39,414 nucleotides of DNA from Branchiostoma floridae. Lineage: Eukaryota > Chordata > Leptocardii > Amphioxiformes > Branchiostomatidae. Under the pieces are notes generated by a model. That model was not told where the DNA came from. It did not search any database and saw only the letters and a list, made by a program, of their open reading frames with translations. Below, piece by piece: positions 21,457 through 33,431 of this stretch. Location of the stretch: the NCBI RefSeq assembly GCF_000003815.2, contig NW_023365716.1:921119-960532 (forward strand), in the 5' to 3' direction. A program made the translations under genes and the position numbers. Position 1 is the stretch's first letter, and every line of letters starts with the position of its first letter.

Positions 21457-23223
21457 CTAGTCACATTTGTAGCGTTTTTCTCCTGTATGTGTTTTCATGT
21501 GTCGGGATAAGGTTGATCTTTGAGCCGCCCTGTACCCACACTCCCCACACTTGTAGGGCTTCTCACCGGAATGTCTTGTTTGATGATCGATCAAATGATG
21601 TTTTTCTGCTGCAGAATAGTCGCACTGGTCACACTTGTAGGGTTTTTCCCCTGTGTGAGTTCTCATATGTCTGGATAGGAGAGAACTATAAGCGGTCTTG
21701 TACCCACACTCCCCACACATGTAAATGTAGGGTTTCTCACCTGTGTGTTTTACTTGATGTTGTTTCAACTTGGATTTATCTATAGCAGAAAAGTCACACT
21801 GCTCACACTTGTAAGGTTTTTCTCCTGTGTGGGTTCTCATGTGTTTTGATAGGTCGGACATTTGAGCTGTCCTATGCCCACATTCACCACACATGTAGGG
21901 TTTATCACCCGTGTGTTTTGTCAGATGTTGGACCAAATGGCCTTTCTGTGCAGCAGAATAGTCACACAGGTCACACTTGTAGGGTCTTTCTCCTGTGTGG
22001 ACTCTCATGTGTCGGGATAAGTGACTCTGGTGAGCTGTCCTGTACTCACACTCTCGACACATGTAGGGTTTCTCACCAGTGTGCTTTGCTAGATGTTTGT
22101 CCAAGGTGGATTGGACTGCAGCAGAATAGTCACACTGGTCACACTTGTATGGTTTCTCTCCTGTGTGTGTTTTCATGTGTCGGGATAAGTGAGATTTCTG
22201 AGTCGTCCTGTACCAGCACTCCCCACACATGAAGGGTTTCTCACCACTATGTTTCATTAGATGTTTGTCAAAGGTCGATTTTTCTGCAGCAGAGTAGTCA
22301 CACTGGTCACACTTGTAGGGTTTTTCTCCTGTATGGATCCTCATATGTCGGGATAACTTACATTTGTCAGCTGTCCTGAACCTACATTCCCCACACATGT
22401 AGGGTTTCTCACCACTGTGTTTTGCAACATATTGCTCCAAACTCGACTTGTGGGTTCTCATATGTCGGGATAAGTTACACCTTTGAGCCGTCCTGTACCC
22501 ACACACCTCACACATGTAGGGTTTGTCACCGGTGTGTTTTGCTATATGTTTATTCAATTCACCTTTCTGTGCAGCAGAATAGTCACACTTGTCACACTTG
22601 TATGGTTTTTCCCCTGTATGGGTTCTCATATGCTGGGATAAGTGAGACCTATAAGTCGTCCTGTACCCACACTCCCCACACATGTAGGGTTTCTCACCGG
22701 TGTGTTTAACCACATGCCTTGCCTTATTGCCTCTGCTCCCCCGTACCTGTGAGGTTGATGTGTTGTCAGGTTGGGGAAAGTTCACATCACACGTTTCCTG
22801 CTGCAGGCCCATGTCTGCTGTCTGGGTCTCCCTGCTGTCACTCTCCTTCCAAGGATTTCCATAAAGTTCCATCTCCTTCCCAGGATGTTCTCCAATACTA
22901 ACAAAGCTGGACTCTTCCACTTCTGCTCTTACACCGCACGTTTCGTTGTTTGGAGTGTCCTTTTCCTCGTCCTGCTGCCGTCCCGTGTCTGTTGTCTGCT
23001 CCCAACTGTTGTAAGTCTCGCTCCAAGGATACCCCGTCAGTTTGGTTTCATTGTAGTTGTAGGTTTCCTGGTCCTCACTGTACGTTTCCTGGTACAGCAC
23101 GTTCTCTTGTCCATCCTGTTGCCATCCAGTGTCTCCTGTCTCCTCCTCTTTGATGTGCGTCTCGTTCGCAGTTTGTTCCGCATGAAGCTCTTTAACGGGA
23201 GGCACACGTGTGAACTCCGCCAT
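21457..23223 (-). CDS. Gene F: long-leader C2H2 zinc-finger protein, 14 fingers plus a fragment
   Basis: 588 residues from the ATG at 23223 ([20 protein letters not shown]), next to a TTTCAGAG acceptor. IKEEE is at residues 24-28. The leader matches C closely ([19 protein letters not shown]). Fourteen complete fingers are present. After finger 3 (HMRTH) the array passes directly into [13 protein letters not shown], the second half of a finger whose linker and cysteine pair were deleted in frame. A six-base repeat turns one linker into EKPYIYMCG. The array ends CD then TAG in finger 15, the usual CDQC glutamine codon CAG having become TAG. The last fingers resemble D and A/H. The promoter module lies 7.3 kb upstream. 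Confidence 0.92.
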   Translation of the reverse strand: MAEFTRVPPVKELHAEQTANETHIKEEETGDTGWQQDGQENVLYQETYSEDQETYNYNETKLTGYPWSETYNSWEQTTDTGRQQDEEKDTPNNETCGVRAEVEESSFVSIGEHPGKEMELYGNPWKESDSRETQTADMGLQQETCDVNFPQPDNTSTSQVRGSRGNKARHVVKHTGEKPYMCGECGYRTTYRSHLSQHMRTHTGEKPYKCDKCDYSAAQKGELNKHIAKHTGDKPYMCEVCGYRTAQRCNLSRHMRTHKSSLEQYVAKHSGEKPYMCGECRFRTADKCKLSRHMRIHTGEKPYKCDQCDYSAAEKSTFDKHLMKHSGEKPFMCGECWYRTTQKSHLSRHMKTHTGEKPYKCDQCDYSAAVQSTLDKHLAKHTGEKPYMCRECEYRTAHQSHLSRHMRVHTGERPYKCDLCDYSAAQKGHLVQHLTKHTGDKPYMCGECGHRTAQMSDLSKHMRTHTGEKPYKCEQCDFSAIDKSKLKQHQVKHTGEKPYIYMCGECGYKTAYSSLLSRHMRTHTGEKPYKCDQCDYSAAEKHHLIDHQTRHSGEKPYKCGECGYRAAQRSTLSRHMKTHTGEKRYKCD

Positions 23224-24758
23224 CTCTGAAATGATGGTAAAAATATGGGTAAAATACATTAATTCATGTACGTCATTTGCACACAAGCAAGGGTTCAGAT
23301 TTGACACAAGAAATTCTTTTGTCCAACTAGTGGACCCGATTTAGCACCCCGGGTGTGTTTCCAGTGGTTTGCCAAGTACTAGTATAGCATTGTCTGCAGT
23401 CTCAGTAAATAAAATAAACAACAGTCGGATATATCCTAGCTATATATACTAGCTATATATGTAACATGTATGTATTCTTCTCTCCCAGGGTTAGCCCTTG
23501 GCAATAGCCTACGGCTAGTTGGTCAGCCCTGGCTGTTTGTATACAGCTGAACAAATAAACAAATAAACAAACAAATATATACAGGGGATTCAACAGCCTA
23601 GTTCATGATTCTTTTTACAGGTACTTAATGACTCACACATACTAAAAGCAAATACATAGATCACAGCAACATAGACACAGAAAAACTTAAAGATATACAT
23701 ACACAGGCACCTCAAGAGCTTTATCACCTGATGATTGATTGGTTAATTGACTGATTCCAACGTAGGTTTTGTGGTAGAATTTAGTTAGGGGCCACGTTAG
23801 AATGGTTATAGAATAATAGAAAAGACGATATACAGAAGAACACTGTTAACATCAAAGTTATCAGTCATGTGAAAAAAATGGCACTGCAAGTTCTTGCTTA
23901 AGTCATAATTATGCCAAAATAATTCCTATTGAGTTTATTGTGATACCCTTTAGCTCAATGAGCTAATCTTCCAGGGCTATATGCAATGGTTTCAGGACAT
24001 TTGATTGAATGGTACTCCAAATCTACGCAAGTGGTGAACCAAGGATGTTATAAGAGATATAACCTTGGGTGAACAGATTTTCCTCGCAGCAGATGAACAA
24101 AGATCTTTGCACGACTATATGCTATTACACATTAGGCCACAGCAAGTAAATTTAATGGATGACATCCTCTGCAGACTGCAAAAATACTGAGATAGGGCAA
24201 AAAAAACAAGATGGGTAAAAAAAACAAGATGGTTAAATTTTCCAAATATACGCAATAAACAAGAATGAAAGCAATAAAACACGGCATCACAGCCAACAAG
24301 GCATTCATTCCTGTATTCAAGACGTGAACTAGTGTAGTAAATGTGACACTAGTGTGGTCGACACTTACCAACATGGCAACCACACTTAAGTTATGGCTTC
24401 CATAATTGTGCCACATTCACAACTATCTAACTAATTTCACTTCACTGTAACTACAGTCATGGCTAACTGGCTAGTGTCACTTCTATAAGTACAATCATTA
24501 GTCTTAAACACAACATATTTGCCCATTTTAGGTACTTTCTCGTCATGTTGACATTCTTGTTTTTTTCTGAAATCAGGCGAAAATTAATGCGCGCGCTGAT
24601 GTCATCCATAATATTTACTTGCTGTGACCTTAAGACCGCACGAGCATTATCATCGTCAAATGATCTATAATTAATAATCATCAAAGCAAGATTCTTGATT
24701 TCGTGATGCACCATTTCTGACTGTATATTGAAGGTACAAATCTATATTTGGTAGTCGT
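23224..24758 (-). other. Intron 1 of gene F, part matching the intron of D
   Basis: It contains a probable retroelement tail at 23463-23575. The segment 24640-24758 (CATTTCTGACTGTATATTG) is paralogous to 15525-15650. A reverse-strand frame at 24132-24416 has no recognisable motif, and I do not call it. Confidence 0.5.
23463..23575 (+). mobile_element. Probable LINE/SINE 3' end with an A-rich repeat tail
   Basis: The block TAGCCTACGGCTAGTTGG, then CAGCCCTGGCTGTTTGTATA and CAGCTG, is followed by AAATAAAC repeats. The equivalent intron of D lacks it. Boundaries and class are uncertain. Confidence 0.45.
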
Positions 24759-24770
24759 TATATCACTTAT

Positions 24771-25441
24771 GAAACTCAACACCACTAACAGCGCACCAGT
24801 CATAATTGGAGGGGAAGGGGTGAAGGAGGTTGCGTCCTTTGTGTATCTGGGAAGTGTGGTGGACCGTCAGGGAGGTACGGACAGGGATGTTACCGCCAGG
24901 ATAGGGAAAGCGAGAGCAGCTTTCATCATGCTGAAGAATGTCTGGGCCTCCAGGGTGATACGTGTAGCCACCAAACTCCGAATCTTCAACTCCAACGTTA
25001 AATCAGTACTGCTCTATGGATCCGAGACCTGGAGAACAACAAAAGCAACGCAGCGCAGGATACAAACCTTCATTAACACTTGTCTGAGAAGGATCTTTAA
25101 AATCAAGTGGTCAGACAGGATCAGCAACCTGGAGCTGTGGGACAGAGCAGGACAAAAACCAGTGGTCAGTCAGATCCTCAAGAGAAAGTGGTCCTGGATC
25201 GGCCACACCCTCCGGAAGCCACCATCCAGTATTACACACCAAGCTCTGACTTGGAACCCACAGGGTAAAAGGAAGAGAGGGAGGCCAAGGAATAGCTGGG
25301 GGAGAGATACGGAGGAGGAGATGAAAAGTATCTGCAACAACTGGCAGGACCTGAAGAAGAAGGCCCAGAGGCGGGTGCAATGGAGGACTATCATCAGTGG
25401 CCTATGCTCTGCCAGGGGCGAAGGGCCCAAGTAAGTAAAAG
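24771..25441 (+). mobile_element. 5'-truncated RTE-like retrotransposon with a 12-bp target-site duplication
   Basis: The plus-strand frame ends at 25434 and encodes only the region after the reverse-transcriptase catalytic core. It includes FVYLGSVVD, VLLYGSETW, NTCLRRIF, WIGHTLRK and a basic tail with RGRPRNSWGRD. The element ends AAGTAAGTAAAAG, a short repeated tail. Identical 12-bp TATATCACTTAT copies flank it at 24759-24770 and 25442-25453. It belongs to a different element family from the fragment at 4737-5753. It lies antisense in intron 1 of gene F. Confidence 0.88.
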
Positions 25442-25470
25442 TATATCACTTATTACCCCCCCCCCCCCCC

Positions 25471-28400
25471 GTGTACACTATTTCACATGCAAGATATCTG
25501 GCGGTTTCTAGCGAGGACCAATCAGATGGCTGCTAGCAGGTCACTGACCGCAGTCAACAATCAGCCAATGGCAGCCCAGTTACGGGCTGATCGCACCCCT
25601 TGTAGCGCCCCTAGTTTCATGTAAATGTCCTTTTATGGCGCATTGTGACGCCCCAAATTACAGACAATCAGCGAGAGAAGACATCGAACGCATTTTCGAG
25701 GACAGTCACCTAACAGCGCATCCCGGGTCTTTGGTTCACCGGTCATGGGGGGAGACATAGAAATCGGTAATAACAAGCAAAAAAAAACATATTTGTCAAC
25801 GATCCTGTAAAAAAATCATGACTAGTCATTATACAAAAATCTTTGCTAAGCGCCAATAACACCTTTATGATTGTCACTGTCCAAACATAAACTATAAACG
25901 TTACATTTTTAAGTTACATCAAGGAGATTAAAAAAACACCTCCTTGGTTACATATAGGCCGGCCGAAGACCTTGATACAACGTACTCAGTTTAGAACTGA
26001 GTGACTCATGTTGCATATACTACACAAAGTTACACCGCGATATGTTTTGTTGCATATGCTTCGTCATGTCAAGAAGGTTCTATCTTCGAAAATAAGATCC
26101 GTTCTGTTACATATAATACAGTCAGCGTAAATCACGCACCATATAATCGGTCATTATGTTACCTTCACAGAAGGTACATACTGTTTTTGCATCGTTTCTT
26201 CTTCTTCTTCTTCTTCTTTTCCGCACAAATAAAAAACATGAATATCTCCAAAACTAGACCTTGGAATATCTCGTAATTCAGCAAGCTGGTAGGTCTGCAC
26301 ATAAGACACTGCACCTTGGTCATTTGGTCCCCCAAAGACACCAAAAAATGATTTTATGGGGCAAAAAAGGGTGAAAAAACTAGCAATTTTAACACAAAAT
26401 CGAACTTTCGAGCCCCCATAGAACATCAGAACCACGTTCCAAGGACCCGAGGTCAACGACCGGTAGCTATGGAACCCGCCCGGGAGTTATGGAACATGGT
26501 GTTCGAACGAGGTCAACGACCGCCACTACGCAACACGGAAGTGTCCGCCCGTCAAATGATGACTTCATCTTGCTTTGGACGGCCTGAATTGAGGCAGAAG
26601 CCGTCCTCTGAAATGATTTGTGGAATTCATTTTACCAAGAAGTAATAAATCGGATCAAGAAATTCACAGAGATTTGACTTTATTTTGCCGAATATCGGCA
26701 CCTTTTGCATACTAGTATATCAACTTCAAGGAAGGTAGAATGAAATTGAGGGCAGGCAGAATGAAATTTAATGCCCTCAAAGTATAATGTGTCTCGGTTA
26801 AGGTCTATATCGAGTCAAATCTAAGCATTTGTTTCGATACTTTTCTTGATTTTGTTTAAGCTAAAGGTTTTGCTACCTGCACAAGTCAGTTTAACTCTGA
26901 GCCATCCAAACATTGTTCGGATCCTATGTTGCATGTGTTTGAGTTACGTAGAATCGAGAACACACACGATGTGTAGTACGCCAGCACCCGTGCGTACACA
27001 CGCGATAATTTGGTGAACAAACGCATTCAGAGCACTACTGCAATTTTCTCAGACAGGCTGACAACTGTGGTAACGTTACGCGTATGTGGTGATTTCTTTG
27101 GATGTCTCCTGACATGATAAGTAACTGGCATATAACGTTAATCATAAAAATGTAGCGAGACCTGTTCGTTTTTCAAGTTCATACAAAGAGCTGTCGTCTA
27201 AATGAAACACGGATTGGTGTCACGGTTGTAGTTAACCGATTTTTGAGTCAACAAGAACATTTGAGCAAAAAAACAACAACACATGACTACGTTAGACGCA
27301 AGGTCACTGCGTGTTGCCGGCTGTTACATAAAAAAAAAACATGCATAACGGTCGTCGACATGCAAACTCAAAGTTTTACGCCTGAGACATAAAGGTATGT
27401 GAAACACAAACGATGGACTTGATGAGTTTATTTCGCTATTAAACTGACCTGAACAAACACGATTAACTGCAGCGTGGAACGCCCTCCCCATGTTAGGTCA
27501 CGGTCATTCCGTTCACCTTGTTGTTTATCATGTAAGTTACCACAGCGCTGCGTTGGTCCCCAGCAAGCAAGTGGAGCACGGAAACGAAGTCTGGGTGAAT
27601 TACAATAAATCTACTTACAGCTTTATACACGGTGGGAGTGGCCGGCACAGCACAAATCCCCAGGCACAAATCAGCATAACCCAACGCGAAAGTTAAGTGT
27701 AGCAGAAACCTAACCCCTTGAAGTTTGCATGATTGACAGGCGGACGGGTTTGAAGTGTACCGACTGCGGCACGTATTGATAATGAGGGCATAAACAAACT
27801 ACGTACATCAAACGTAAATCAAAATTGTTTGCTAAAAATAAAAGAAATTTATGAAATTGAATTGCGGGCTCTGAAAAAATTATTGGGCCGTTCAAAATAT
27901 GAATGAATTTACACAGATTGACTGTGACAGGAAGCATAGCGGAGATGTGCTGCGTACTGTGAAGATCACGTGCAGTGTGCAGGGGTAGCCATATCAATTT
28001 CTGCTCTGAGAGTGTCCGGCAACTGCGGGACGTGAACGAATATAATAGATTTGTGGCAATTTTAGCGATTACGCTAATCAGCTGTTTCTGTGAATTTGTG
28101 CGATTTACAGTAGTTGGTAAGGCCCCCTTTCGAAATTTCCACTAGACGGCGATCGCGCTGCGCTCTTACTGCGACATAAACAGGATATGTGTAACATTCG
28201 ATTTCACACTGGGTATATGGTTCATAGAAAACGTAAAAGTGTGACTGAGCATGCTGAGGAGAACCCTTCGCGCTGCGTTGTACAAGCGGCAAACTCTGTG
28301 AGACGTTTCAAGCTGTGAATGTACCTTCCGATTTTGTGCTACGCAGTGTGCCGTAACTTGGTACGCGTGTTTTAATTTTGCTCTCTTCAGAAGTTTTCGA

Positions 28401-30450
28401 GAAACGAGAATTCAATTCTATAATATTTGACAATAAAATTGTGACTGTATGTACTTCTTGCCTCATGTGAGGCTGTATCTAGCACAATCTAGCTGATGTT
28501 TTCACGGGGAAAGGGACTGAATGCACTGTTTGCGATGGTCCGACTAAGAAAATCATTACGAAAAAAACAACACCGCCAACATCAACAAATCTCTGCCTAC
28601 CTTTTGGAAAATATCTTCGACATCTTAATTTTCATAGACGGTCAGCCCAAATTTGGTGCAACATGATGACACCGGTAGATTCGGTCCATATTTTATAAGC
28701 AGTCAATTAAAGAATCAAAAGCACACCTATTTGTCACGTTTCATGTAGGGTCCCGCCCCCGTATAGAGCGCAAGCATATGAGGTCCGATCGGCTTACCGG
28801 AGACTATTTTGAAAGTACCTTATTTAATTTCACATATTGTTCGATTTTTTTTACTTCTATGGTAGCAACAACTGACAGTTAATCGGGGCCGGGAAAATGA
28901 CAACAAAAACATCGGCGCTAGCACGATGCGACTGACCAGAACATTAGGGGGAGGGGCGCGGCACCGACTGGGTTCGACCAGTCGCTTCTCGCTTCTCTCT
29001 CGCCGGCGGCGCGCGTTAGGAATTATCATCAAATTTAGCACCGTCCGCAAACATCCGCTGATTTTTTAGAGATTTTTGCAAAATTTGTCTATACTTACGC
29101 GCCGAGTTTGTTCGTCAACAATGACGGAAAGCGCAAAATTAAACTTATTCTTATGTTATCAACTGAACTTCGCGGCTCGCGTTCTGCACCAAGTCAGAGA
29201 CAGAGAATATGAATTTCCCAAGTGATTCAAAGCTTTATTTTTTTTAACATTTGAATACATATTGTTGAAGGAAGCCAGTTTTTTTTTTCCATGGCTCTCT
29301 CTCCGCAAGCCAAGAAATTTCTCCCTGGACCTCCCCAAGCCGAAAAAATTCATAGGCCTTGACGCTCCCGCAGACGACACTCTAAATGTCGTCGAGTAAA
29401 CCCTGTTGACGACCGTCAGAAATGGATAAGACAGGATAACCTTTTTGGACAGACAGACTGCCCCTGTGGCTTGTAGCTATGGGGATGTGATGAGATGATG
29501 ATGAGAAACCCTGTTTGAAACAATATTGGACGTTGTGTTCATTATTCAAGATGTATAACGTTACAGATAAAAATCATCAAAATTTATTTGTACCTTCTTG
29601 CATGTCTTGACTTATCCTGTGTCAACATCTGCAACTTAATCAGTTTACCCTTCCAGGTAGAAATGCTAGACTAAACCATGTGAAGGTAACATTCTGTATT
29701 TGCTTGCAAATATTACCTTTCTAGTTCTGCTTCATTTTGTTTATTTCATTTGTTAATCTTCTTGTAATTATGCAAAAGTAGCTGACAACACACTTGTAAC
29801 TTTGACAAAGACGTTCACATGTTTGAAAGGTTGCTTCTATGTGATGCAAAACCACTTCCAGAATTTGAATACGTCCGTCACCTAGCTATGTAAACACGGT
29901 AATCTATTCATGCGGTAGAAGAACCACAAACATCCCAGACAACCACAGTCGGTAACGACGATATTGAGTTTTGGGATAATGTGACATTATCCATCGTTGT
30001 TATTTTGTAAAACATAAAATAAAAACATCACGTAGTTCTACTGTACTTCTACAAGTCACAACTTGAATCTTGTAACCGTAGTAGGTAAAAAGATCTCTGA
30101 ATCTGATGACCCGTGCGCAACGGCTGTAGTAAATTGTCAAATATGACGCTATGTACTCAAGTCGTATTGTTTGTTTTTTCAGTCCTTCCTTCTATTCTAT
30201 ATTACCGGCATTGAAAGGGACCAGCTCACAAAATACATGCTGTAAACTAAAGGAAGCCCTACAAAGATTTCCTTTGTAATGTATTGACGGTATTTAACAG
30301 CCAGTAATGGACGGACAATAGGTGTGAAATATTCCTCCCTGCCCCTCGCGTGCCACCAGTTTAGTGTTAATTGGTTACTCTGCATTTGAAAGAGCGGACT
30401 TCATGGGCGTTGCCCTCGCTAGAAATCTACTGAATGGGAATCAGAGCTAG
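25471..30450. other. About 5 kb insertion of unknown nature between two C-tracts
   Basis: A run of 15 C (25456-25470) and a run of 11 C (30451-30461) flank this block. In genes D and B the equivalent C-rich tract continues straight into AACTACCGATCG, so this sequence interrupts gene F's copy. Near its ends lies a 12-bp inverted repeat, TTTCTAGCGAGG at 25505-25516 and its complement at 30414-30425. The left edge has two CCAAT boxes (ACCAATCAG near 25519, GCCAATGGC near 25564). Also seen are CGAGGTCAACGACCG twice near 26450 and 26510, a (CTT)n run at 26196-26219, a GC-rich patch at 28930-29020 and a GATGATGATGA tail near 29495. Open frames are short and unrecognised. Confidence 0.55.
26196..26219. 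repeat. (CTT)n microsatellite
   Basis: About eight CTT units inside the 5 kb block. Confidence 0.85.
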
Positions 30451-30551
30451 CCCCCCCCCCCAACTACCGATCGTAAACACACCTCTTTAATTCTAGTTTA
30501 CCACTAAACAAGCACCAACTAGAGTTATCTAACGACACTCATATGTCTTAC

Positions 30552-30790
30552 CTGTAAGTCTACGGTGGTTAGCGTTCTCCAAGCCTTCTGTGATCACGTA
30601 AAAATCGTGTAAGTTTGGGGGAGATGAGCACCAAAGACGATGACATAAAACCAAAATGGCGGATGTCAGCTCATGAACGGGGCAAAGGTCAGAGGTTACA
30701 AACCTGATATCACTGGGTCAAATTAAAGTTATATTAAAGTCATATTTAAGTTCGCCGCATAACGCTCTACTCTCGTGGTTTTAAGGTTAC
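30552..30790 (-). promoter_or_regulatory. Promoter and non-coding exon 1 module of gene F
   Basis: The donor ends the exon at 30552. AAAATGGCGGAT at 30653-30664 is 101 bp away, followed by AGAGGTTACAAACCTGAT and TCGCCGCATAACGC. It is closest to the D module. The assignment to F follows from order and strand, because no other coding exon lies between here and 23223. Confidence 0.65.
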
Positions 30791-30987
30791 CAAGGCTTGT
30801 TTTTCAATTTTTTCCATCATTATATATAGAAAAAACTCACCAATACACTTGAGCATGATTAATTTGTGGGGCAATGGGTGGGGCATGTTGACAACATATG
30901 CTGTTCTTTCTGTTCCTGTTGGCACGGCAGGTATGTTTTCTCAGCAGTAGGACTTACAGCTGACCTGTGCGACCTCACCCCAGTTCC

Positions 30988-31198
30988 AGGTTTACGCTAT
31001 TTCGTACAGTACACTACGCATGTGCGAGCAACATGAAATCAAAGGTGAAAGAACCATATGAACGTAAACATTCCGCCATTTTGAATGCGCCATTACCGTC
31101 TGGATAATGGGAACAATGTTTACTTCTGATGGGCCTTGACCTTTGACATAATACCCAGGATTCCTGTCACTCGCACATGCGTACTCTGCGAAACACCT
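30988..31198. mobile_element. MITE related to copies 1 and 2
   Basis: Imperfect ends TACGCATGTGCGAG (left) and CTCGCACATGCGTA (right) are inverted repeats. The interior CCTTTGACATAATACCCAGG, then ATTCCTGTCA, matches the interior of the element at 8241-8404. It lies some 200 bp upstream of the F promoter module. Confidence 0.6.
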
Positions 31199-32159
31199 TA
31201 TGCAACACCTAGCAATTTTATTGCGCCCGAGTCTTCTCAAACGTACTATTACCGCGCATGGAATCCCCGTCGCGGTAAATCGTGCGATGTATGTTACCAG
31301 GGCCTTGGTAACTTTTTCTTGGGTTGTGTGAGGCTTTCACTTCTAGGCCAAATCAGTCAACAAAATCGGCTGATATACCCAGAGTTTTTGTTCAATTCAC
31401 ATTTAGAATTCATTTGAATGAAAACCCCTAACCATGCAAAAGAACGCAGCTATTGGATATAACCAACCCCCTATGTAACACTTCTAAAACAATGCAGTCA
31501 GAATCATTTCAACAGACAATGTAAATCAACACAGAATCAATGGCTTCGTTTTATTTACATCCCTTTATTTTGATGATGATCTTTACCAAACTGCATGAAG
31601 TTCTCAATCATGTAAACGATATTGCTACAAGATAAATAATACAGAATAAGCACTCAGAATACAAGGAATACTAAGTACACATTGTAAGCAATACGCAATG
31701 TTCTTATTGTTATATTTGTATATATATGCTGCGAGATGTTGCAAACGTAAAGTTGTTTTTTCGAACAAATAACACTAAAATAAATAAAAAAACACCAATG
31801 CCGAAAACGTTTAGATACTTCCGTGACATCTACGATTTCTACAATTCTTTAAGAAAAAGGAATAGTCGATTTTAACAGGAAACATAAATCTATGCGTACT
31901 AAAATTATCTTATGTACAGAATCTACAACTATTAAAGTATCAGGTGCAATTTGACTTAAGCGTTTGTTCAAACTAACGTCTTGAACATTTCCTATAAATC
32001 TAACCAGGCTATCTGAACATGTCTGCCTCTAATGTAAATTTCCTTTCTACACAGTAGTTATCGGGCCCTGGTACAGACTAAGGCTACAGATAACATTTTC
32101 ATAACTGAATGCAATTTTTTCTAAAAGACCGTTCACGTTTTAAGGCATAAACGTTGTAT
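31199..32159. other. Spacer and 3' UTR of gene G
   Basis: It matches the region behind gene E (16100-16980). AATAAA on the minus strand at 31564-31569 is a candidate poly(A) signal. A frame at 31136-31417 has no recognisable motif and overlaps the MITE. Confidence 0.55.
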
Positions 32160-32336
32160 GCTGTACATTTGTCACACACGTAGATGTAGGTTCTTTGGTA
32201 TGTCTTGTCAAATGTTTCGGGAGATGAGATTTCCTAGCCGCAGTGTTGCTGTTCTCACACATGAAGAATTTCTCACCGGTGTGCTTTGTTAGATGCCTGT
32301 CCAAAGTGGACTTCTCTGCGGCGGAAAAGTCACACT
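32160..32336 (-). pseudogene. Decayed finger-coding tail of gene G
   Basis: Reverse-strand frame reads KCDFSAAEKSTLDRHLTKH then TGEKFFMCENSN and AARKSHLPKHLTRHTK. These are two fingers with cysteine-pair residues deleted or replaced. The relic near 32160-32210 is shared with gene E. Confidence 0.75.
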
Positions 32337-33431
32337 TTAGGTTTTTTCACCTGTATGCGTCCTCATATGTCGGGCTAAGTCAGACTTTTCGGCTGTCCTA
32401 TGCCCACACTCCCCACACATGTAGGGTTTCTCACCTGTGTGTGTCATTAGGTGTCGGTCCAAAGTACATTTCTGTGCAGCAGAATAGTCGCACCGGTCAC
32501 ACATGAAGGGTTTTCCCCCTGAATGCGTTCTCATATGTTTGTATAAGGTGGACTTTCGAGCTGTCCTGTGCCCGCACTCTCCACACATGAAGGGTTTCTC
32601 ACCAGTGTGTGTTGCTAGATGTTTGTCCAAATCGTATTTCCGTGCTGCAGAATAGTCACACTGATCACACTTGTAACGTCTTTCCCCTGTGTGGGTTCTC
32701 ATGTGTCGGGATAAGGTAGACCTATCAGCTGTTCTGAACCCACACTCCCCACACATGTAGGGTTTCTCACCGGTATGTTTTCGTATGTGTTTGACCAAAG
32801 TAGACTTATCTGCAGCAGAATAGTCACAGTGGTCACACTTGTAGGGTTTTTCTCCTGTGTGAGTTCTCATGTGTTGGGATAAGTAAGAATTTCGCGTCGC
32901 ACTATACCCACACTCTTCACACAAGTAGGGTTTCTCACCCGTGTGTTTTGCCAGATGTTGGTTCAAAGCAGATTTCCCTGCAGCAGAATAGTCACACTGG
33001 TCACATTTATAGGGCTTTTCCCCTGTGTGGGTTCTCATATGTCGAGATAATTCAGACCTATAAGCAGTCCTGAACCCACACTCTCCACACATGTAGGGTT
33101 TATCACCAGTGTGCTTTGCTGCTATATGCCGATCTAAATTGCTTTTATGCGATGCAGAATAGTCACACTGGTCACACTTGTGGGGTTTTTCTCCTGTATG
33201 AATTTTCATATGTCGGGATAAGTGAGATTTGTTAGTTGTCTTGTACTCACATTCCCCACATATGTAGGGTTTCTCACCGGTGTGTTTTGTCGTATGTCTC
33301 CTGCTGCAGGCCCATGTCTGGGTCTCCCTGCTGTCACTCTCCTTCCCAGGGTCTTCAGGATGGTCCATCTCCTTCCCAGGATGCCCAACACACTGCTCTT
33401 CCAAGGAATGTTCACAGCTGGAATCTTCCAT
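32337..33431 (-). CDS. Gene G: short-leader C2H2 zinc-finger protein, 11 fingers
   Basis: 364 residues from the ATG at 33431 (MEDSSCEHSLEEQ), two bases after an AG preceded by a pyrimidine-rich tract. The leader is only about 60 residues. It reads RETQTWACSRRHTTKHTGEK where the paralogs have [19 protein letters not shown] and a longer segment: the WACSRR stretch is the MGLQQE codons read in another frame. Two deletions with compensating lengths therefore kept the fingers in frame. Eleven intact fingers alternate between the two types. Finger 2 has HIAAKH histidine spacing. The array ends HTGEKT and a stop at a one-base shift in the linker. The last fingers are closest to E. Its promoter is divergent. 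Confidence 0.92.
   Translation of the reverse strand: MEDSSCEHSLEEQCVGHPGKEMDHPEDPGKESDSRETQTWACSRRHTTKHTGEKPYICGECEYKTTNKSHLSRHMKIHTGEKPHKCDQCDYSASHKSNLDRHIAAKHTGDKPYMCGECGFRTAYRSELSRHMRTHTGEKPYKCDQCDYSAAGKSALNQHLAKHTGEKPYLCEECGYSATRNSYLSQHMRTHTGEKPYKCDHCDYSAADKSTLVKHIRKHTGEKPYMCGECGFRTADRSTLSRHMRTHTGERRYKCDQCDYSAARKYDLDKHLATHTGEKPFMCGECGHRTARKSTLYKHMRTHSGGKPFMCDRCDYSAAQKCTLDRHLMTHTGEKPYMCGECGHRTAEKSDLARHMRTHTGEKT

Noticed and set aside
21438-22709. Plus-strand frames opposite the finger arrays (also at 10188, 13476, 17565, 36363 and elsewhere)
   Set aside because: Antisense shadows of the repeated finger codons, without start context or known motifs.
24132-24416. Hydrophobic reverse-strand frame of 94 residues in the F intron
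   Set aside because: No recognisable family, low-complexity composition and no splice or promoter context.
28140-28165. CTCF-like motif CCACTAGACGGCG
   Set aside because: One mismatch to the core and a single occurrence. It may be part of a dispersed repeat, and is not enough to call a boundary element.
25471-30450. An LTR retrotransposon to explain the 5 kb block
   Set aside because: No long direct terminal repeats, primer-binding site or gag/pol motifs were seen.
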